64,000 bases of DNA from CAZMOK01 sp964567785. GTDB taxonomy: Bacteria > Bacteroidota > Bacteroidia > Bacteroidales > JAGOPY01. A program made the translations under genes and the position numbers. The notes under the pieces are model-generated. The model was not told the DNA's origin and searched no databases. It worked only from the letters and a program-made list of their open reading frames with translations. The first letter of the stretch is position 1. Each line of letters opens with the position of its first letter. The stretch is taken from positions 10,569 to 74,568 of the forward strand of contig CAZMOK010000006.1 in assembly GCA_964567785.1 (NCBI GenBank). Reading direction: 5' to 3'. Below are positions 60,503 through 64,000 of the stretch, piece after piece.

Positions 60503-61436
60503 AATCAATTTTTACGTTCTTTTTCTTTTCAAATTCAGAGGCCCTTTGCCTGAAAGCGCTCAGAACCCTGTTCTGAAAGTCGCCGGGATGATACTTGGCT
60601 TCGTTCCTGCTCAGGCGAAAACTTTTTTCCAGCAGGTTCCTTTCATGGTTACGGTATTTTTTCTTCCAGTACCAAACATGGAATTTCATGGCAAGAATAT
60701 CCATCCAGTTACCCGCCAGGGTTGTTAATATCCCTTCCAAAAGATTTTTTAGCCTGCCATTTGGTGATTCTTCATTATCAGGGACCTTATTTTGAGGGTA
60801 ACCGGGATAATACTCTTCAACCCATGAATTTGAACGCATGAAGGAACCGATGAGGTTATGACCGGAAACCGGTATCATTGTATTTATTTCAGTGGCCGTG
60901 AAAATGTTTTTATCTCTGATCTCAAGATTCTCCTCATCGATGAAATAATTAAGGCAGAAAAAACGGAAGGAGTTCAACAGGAATATTTTTTTATAGATCA
61001 CAAGAAGCGTTCTGGCCAGCCACAATCGGTTGGGTTTTGTGATGATGAAATAATCCACATCCTTATAACTGTCCATGTAACCTTTAGATATTGAACCGCT
61101 TAACGCCACCCCCCTGATAAAAGGGAAGCTGCTGATAAGCCTGCCCATCCTGAGCGCCCTGGGCATTGCTTTCGTGGTGTTCTCCCTGCCTTTTTTTCTC
61201 CTGGTTGAAAGCTGCGGGTCCTTTCTAACAGAATAATATCCGTTGAGCTTATAAATGAGGTTTTCACCAACGAGGGATTCAAGGCAGTCCCTTTCAGCAT
61301 TCGATATGGAACAATCCTCCATTAATTCCTCTTCCGAAAGCGGATGGTCGAAAATATCGTAATAGAGGACAAGCCGTAAAACCTTCGTAGCATCATCACT
61401 GACAGTAATCCTTTTATTTTCCGTGTCCAAAATCAA
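60492..61436 (-). CDS. nucleotidyltransferase-fold protein with N-terminal winged helix
   Basis: A 314-residue protein. Residues about 15-90 look like a winged helix (LRLVLYYDIFDHPLSEEELMEDCSIS, then a wing). The nucleotidyltransferase fold follows with the active-site pattern G114-S115 ... D126-x-D128 in ALSGSISKGYMDSYKDVDYFII. The C-terminal half is helical. Such proteins are often found next to radical SAM clusters in Bacteroidota. The start is TTG. It is first in the five-gene minus-strand block; TAAAGGTA at 61459-61466 (TACCTTTA on the minus strand) is a weak promoter candidate. Confidence 0.8.
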   Translation of the reverse strand: MILDTENKRITVSDDATKVLRLVLYYDIFDHPLSEEELMEDCSISNAERDCLESLVGENLIYKLNGYYSVRKDPQLSTRRKKGRENTTKAMPRALRMGRLISSFPFIRGVALSGSISKGYMDSYKDVDYFIITKPNRLWLARTLLVIYKKIFLLNSFRFFCLNYFIDEENLEIRDKNIFTATEINTMIPVSGHNLIGSFMRSNSWVEEYYPGYPQNKVPDNEESPNGRLKNLLEGILTTLAGNWMDILAMKFHVWYWKKKYRNHERNLLEKSFRLSRNEAKYHPGDFQNRVLSAFRQRASEFEKKKNVKIDYGE

Positions 61437-61664
61437 ACAGGCTTTAAAGAGATAAGATTAAAGGTACTTAATTTTCATCAGCTTATTGAAATACATCCAC
61501 AAATATATATAGGTTTTTATGACTATAACAACTGATAAAAACGGTACGGATTTTGATCGGTCTTTATTACATTGGAAACAATTAGATATATAAAACGGAG
61601 CGGAAGGATCCCTTCGTTCTGTGGGACATTGTCATTATAATTCGGAAATAAAATTAGCATAAAA

Positions 61665-62633
61665 GTGGAGTTCAAAGATTATTATAAAATACTTGGTGTT
61701 AACAAAAATGCTTCCCCTGATGAGATCAGGAAGGCATACCGGAAACTTGCCAGAAAATACCATCCGGATGTCAACAAAGACCCGGGGGCTGAAACCCGCT
61801 TCAAGGAGATAGGCGAAGCTTACGAGGTGCTAAAGGATCCGGAAAAACGGAAGCTTTATGACCAGTACGGCGCTGACTGGAAAGCCGGCAAGCAGCAGGA
61901 AGAATACCAGCAGCAGTACAGCCAGCAATACCAGGATACCGGTTTTGGCGCAGGTGGTGGCTTTGACTTTGGCGGAGGGTTTGGCGACACAGGTGAGTTC
62001 AGCGAATTTTTCGAGTTCCTTTTCGGGGGCGGCAGGCGCAGTGGAAGGTCGGCAAGGCAAAGGGTAAGAAGGAAAGGTGAAGATATTGATGCTTCCATAA
62101 CGATCCCGATCGAAGATGCCTTCAAGGGTGCCACCAGAAGGATCAGCTTCAACCGGCGTAACATATCCCCTGATGGACGAACTGTCAGCACACCGGTCAG
62201 CCTGGATGTGAAGATACCTAAAGGCATCAAGAGCGGACAGAAGATCAGGCTGGCCGGGCAGGGGTACCCCGGGATGAACGGGGGTGAAAGCGGTGACCTG
62301 TATATCAAAGTTGAATTCGAAAAACACCCCTATTTCAAGGCCAAAGGGGCCGATCTTTATGCAGACCTGCCCGTTGCCCCATGGGAAGCTGCCCTGGGGA
62401 ACACTGTTACCATTCCCACACCGGGAGGCAGCATAAAACTGAAGATACCGGCCGGTTCTTCACAAGGCAAAAAGCTGAGGATCAAAGGAAAAGGCATTCC
62501 TTCAAAAACACCCGGCGACCTTTACGTAATCCTGAAGATCGCACTGCCTCCCGCCAATACCGAAAAGGCCAGGAAGATGTATGAAGAAATGAAGGACCTG
62601 AATTTTAACCCACGCGCAAATTTCGGAGGCTAA
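61665..62633 (+). CDS. cbpA: CbpA-type J-domain co-chaperone
   Basis: A 322-residue DnaJ-like protein. The J domain (1-70) has the HPD motif at 33-35 (KYHPDVNKDP). A Gly/Phe/Gln-rich linker (about 75-130) and the two DnaJ C-terminal substrate domains follow. The zinc-finger domain of DnaJ is absent, as in CbpA. It helps DnaK/HscA-type Hsp70. The start is GTG at 61665. It is coupled to cbpM, whose product usually inhibits the J domain. Confidence 0.9.
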   Translation: MEFKDYYKILGVNKNASPDEIRKAYRKLARKYHPDVNKDPGAETRFKEIGEAYEVLKDPEKRKLYDQYGADWKAGKQQEEYQQQYSQQYQDTGFGAGGGFDFGGGFGDTGEFSEFFEFLFGGGRRSGRSARQRVRRKGEDIDASITIPIEDAFKGATRRISFNRRNISPDGRTVSTPVSLDVKIPKGIKSGQKIRLAGQGYPGMNGGESGDLYIKVEFEKHPYFKAKGADLYADLPVAPWEAALGNTVTIPTPGGSIKLKIPAGSSQGKKLRIKGKGIPSKTPGDLYVILKIALPPANTEKARKMYEEMKDLNFNPRANFGG

Positions 62634-62636
62634 ACC

Positions 62637-62951
62637 ATGGAAAGAGACCTGTTCAGAGTGCATCACGGCAAGATCATTGATGAAGAAGATGACATCACCC
62701 TCATCCAGTTGTGCAACTATTGCCACATTGGATCCGACCGGGTCATTGAGATGGTGGAAGAAGGGTTGCTGGATCCCCGGGGAAGATCCAAAAGCGAGTG
62801 GCGTTTTGAATTTACGTCAGTCGAACGCGTGAAAAAAGCAGAGCGGATCAGCAGGGACTTCCAGTTAAGCCTGCCCGGCGCCGCACTGGTTATTGACCTT
62901 CTCGAAAGGATCGATGAGTTGGAAAGATTGCTGGACTTAACCGGTGATTGA
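62637..62951 (+). CDS. cbpM: CbpM-type chaperone modulator
   Basis: A 104-residue MerR-like helix-turn-helix protein that binds the J domain of CbpA and blocks its action on Hsp70. ITLIQLCNYCHIGSDRVIEMVEEGLLDP and the C-terminal helix (GAALVIDLLERIDELERLLDL) are family-like. It starts 3 bases after the cbpA stop and ends 8 bases into the next longest frame, whose real start is later. Confidence 0.88.
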   Translation: MERDLFRVHHGKIIDEEDDITLIQLCNYCHIGSDRVIEMVEEGLLDPRGRSKSEWRFEFTSVERVKKAERISRDFQLSLPGAALVIDLLERIDELERLLDLTGD

Positions 62952-63015
62952 GCCAGGCCGGCACCCCGCTTCATTACCGGTATTATTTGTACATTCATGT
63001 TTAAAACACGCGGAA

Positions 63016-63810
63016 ATGAAACAATATCTACTTCTTATTCTGAATACATTAAGCCTTTTGGCTGCGCTTTTTGTCAATTATTTGTCGGGCACAGGCTTCT
63101 TTGACGGCAAAACCGTAGGTGCGGTAAGTGCACAGTACAATACACTTTTCACCCCTGCTGGATATGCATTCGGCATCTGGGGATTGATCTACCTGATGCT
63201 CATTGCTTTTGTTGCTTACCAGTGGTATGCCTGGGTCAAAAATAATGACGACCATGAACTGAAACAAACCGGTATATGGTTCATCCTCAACAACCTTTTC
63301 AATGCGGCCTGGATCTATGTATGGCTGAACGGGTACCTGGGAATTTCTGTGATAGTCATCCTTCTAATGCTTGTCACCCTCCTTGTCCTGATGTTCCGTC
63401 TCAGGCTTGAGACCTGGGACGCCCCGGTAAGGGTCATTGCTTTTGTCTGGTGGCCTATCACCATTTACCTCGGATGGATCATTGTTGCCACAGTGGCCAA
63501 CATTTCTGTCTATCTTACGAGCATTGACTGGGGAATGTTCGGCATTACGGAGCCTTCCTGGGCAATCATCATGATTATTTCAGCCACCCTGATCTATATT
63601 TTCCTCATTTTCACAAGGAACCTTCGTGAGGCAGCCGGGGTGGGGATATGGGCGCTTGTAGCGATAGCTGTAAGACAATGGTCTGCCAATGAGAATATTG
63701 CCATTACGGCGATTGTCATGTCCGGGTTATTGTTCCTGTTAATTACCCTTCATGGCTACAGGAACCGCGAAACCTCTCCTTTTGTAAAGATCCAGCGGGG
63801 AGAGATTTAG
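63016..63810 (+). CDS. tryptophan-rich sensory (TspO-like) membrane protein
   Basis: A 264-residue polytopic membrane protein with about eight hydrophobic segments. FTPAGYAFGIWGLIYLMLIAFVAYQWY and NNLFNAAWIYVW are signatures of the long TspO/tryptophan-rich sensory group found in Bacteroidota. It is longer than classic TspO (about 160 residues), with several extra helices at the C terminus. The family binds porphyrins or sterols, and its role here is unknown. The ATG at 63016 is used, since a longer frame would overlap cbpM with a non-membrane leader. Confidence 0.82.
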   Translation: MKQYLLLILNTLSLLAALFVNYLSGTGFFDGKTVGAVSAQYNTLFTPAGYAFGIWGLIYLMLIAFVAYQWYAWVKNNDDHELKQTGIWFILNNLFNAAWIYVWLNGYLGISVIVILLMLVTLLVLMFRLRLETWDAPVRVIAFVWWPITIYLGWIIVATVANISVYLTSIDWGMFGITEPSWAIIMIISATLIYIFLIFTRNLREAAGVGIWALVAIAVRQWSANENIAITAIVMSGLLFLLITLHGYRNRETSPFVKIQRGEI

Positions 63811-63911
63811 GTATTTGCACATGTTCGCACGGGGCCATGGGCTCATGGGGCATTTATTTACCAATGGCAATAAGATTAACTACGCTGATCATTAGCGGGG
63901 GGGTATTCATC

Positions 63912-63945
63912 AAAAAAAAGCCTCACACTTTCGTGCAAGGCTTTG
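63912..63945 (-). terminator. terminator of the tRNA-Pro transcript
   Basis: Hairpin with arms AAAGCCT/AGGCTTT and an inner CAC/GTG (63917-63944), followed on the minus strand by eight T residues (63912-63919). It lies 12 bases after the tRNA 3' end. Confidence 0.85.
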
Positions 63946-63956
63946 ATTTTCAGTTG

Positions 63957-64000
63957 TCGGGGTAGCAAGATTCGAACTTGCGACCTCCTGCTCCCAAAGC
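63957..64000 (-). tRNA. tRNA-Pro (UGG), partial
   Basis: On the minus strand the last 44 bases give the anticodon loop TTTGGGA (anticodon UGG), the variable region, a T arm with TTCGAAT and the acceptor 3' strand TACCCCG plus discriminator A. CCA is not encoded. The D arm and 5' acceptor lie beyond the right edge. Confidence 0.92.

Noticed and set aside
53276..61436. A complete polysaccharide biosynthesis locus
   Set aside because: No glycosyltransferase, flippase or sugar-nucleotide genes are in the window; only Wzz- and Wzy-type genes are seen.

Overview
The window looks like a chromosomal segment of a free-living or anaerobic member of the Bacteroidota (probably Bacteroidales/Marinilabiliales-like; the exact genus cannot be read from the sequence). 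The reasons are the many TAnnTTTG-type -7 promoter elements placed just upstream of starts, two C-terminal secretion (type IX) signals, a padR-pspC pair, a GroES-like paralogue, a fused alpha/beta E1 dehydrogenase and an SD-poor set of start sites. There are no rRNA genes, prophage or CRISPR array. One tRNA-Pro (UGG) runs off the right edge.

Layout. 1-11.6 kb: end of an alpha/beta hydrolase, an HD hydrolase, an exported amidohydrolase, a GroES-like protein, mutL with a small membrane partner and two consecutive rhomboid proteases, an Asp-box secreted protein, a membrane-anchored EEP hydrolase and a CDF metal exporter. 11.6-18.9 kb: a compact DNA-damage island: a DEDDh exonuclease/GIY-YIG fusion and a self-cleaving XRE/S24 repressor on the minus strand, diverging from dinB and a short dnaE-type polymerase, closed by an HMCES/YedK gene. 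18.9-26 kb: DUF6599, DUF362, a SRPBCC/GyrI-like protein, a REP-associated transposase gene flanked by two inverted hairpins, and the thrS-infC-rpmI-rplT translation operon, in which infC appears to start at ATA behind a strong Shine-Dalgarno sequence.

26-36 kb: padR-pspC, the fused E1 dehydrogenase, an LpxR-like lipid A deacylase, two small conserved genes, acylphosphatase, mnmD, a lipoprotein and a PolB-type exonuclease. 36-39.7 kb: four genes overlapping by 4-7 bases (DHODH-like, LsrG-like, Fe-alcohol dehydrogenase, D-threonine-aldolase/D-serine-dehydratase-like) that should form one metabolic operon. 39.8-51.9 kb: dnaB, exported PIMT, sucC, an orphan LolD-like ATPase, a 1528-residue protein with about 24 repeats of 58 residues, a class V aminotransferase-fold enzyme and a membrane metallophosphoesterase.

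52-61.5 kb: a decayed type IX-secreted protein gene, a membrane-anchored deaminase, a Wzz-like and a Wzy/O-antigen-ligase-like protein, and on the opposite strand a five-gene block with two B12-type radical SAM proteins, two methyltransferases and a nucleotidyltransferase-fold protein. 61.6-64 kb: cbpA-cbpM, a tryptophan-rich sensory-type membrane protein and the tRNA.

Two patterns cut across the whole window: short heptamer arrays of one degenerate family at five places next to gene ends, and promoters so close to start codons that the mRNAs should be leaderless or nearly so. Function calls rest on motifs read by eye. No database search was run.
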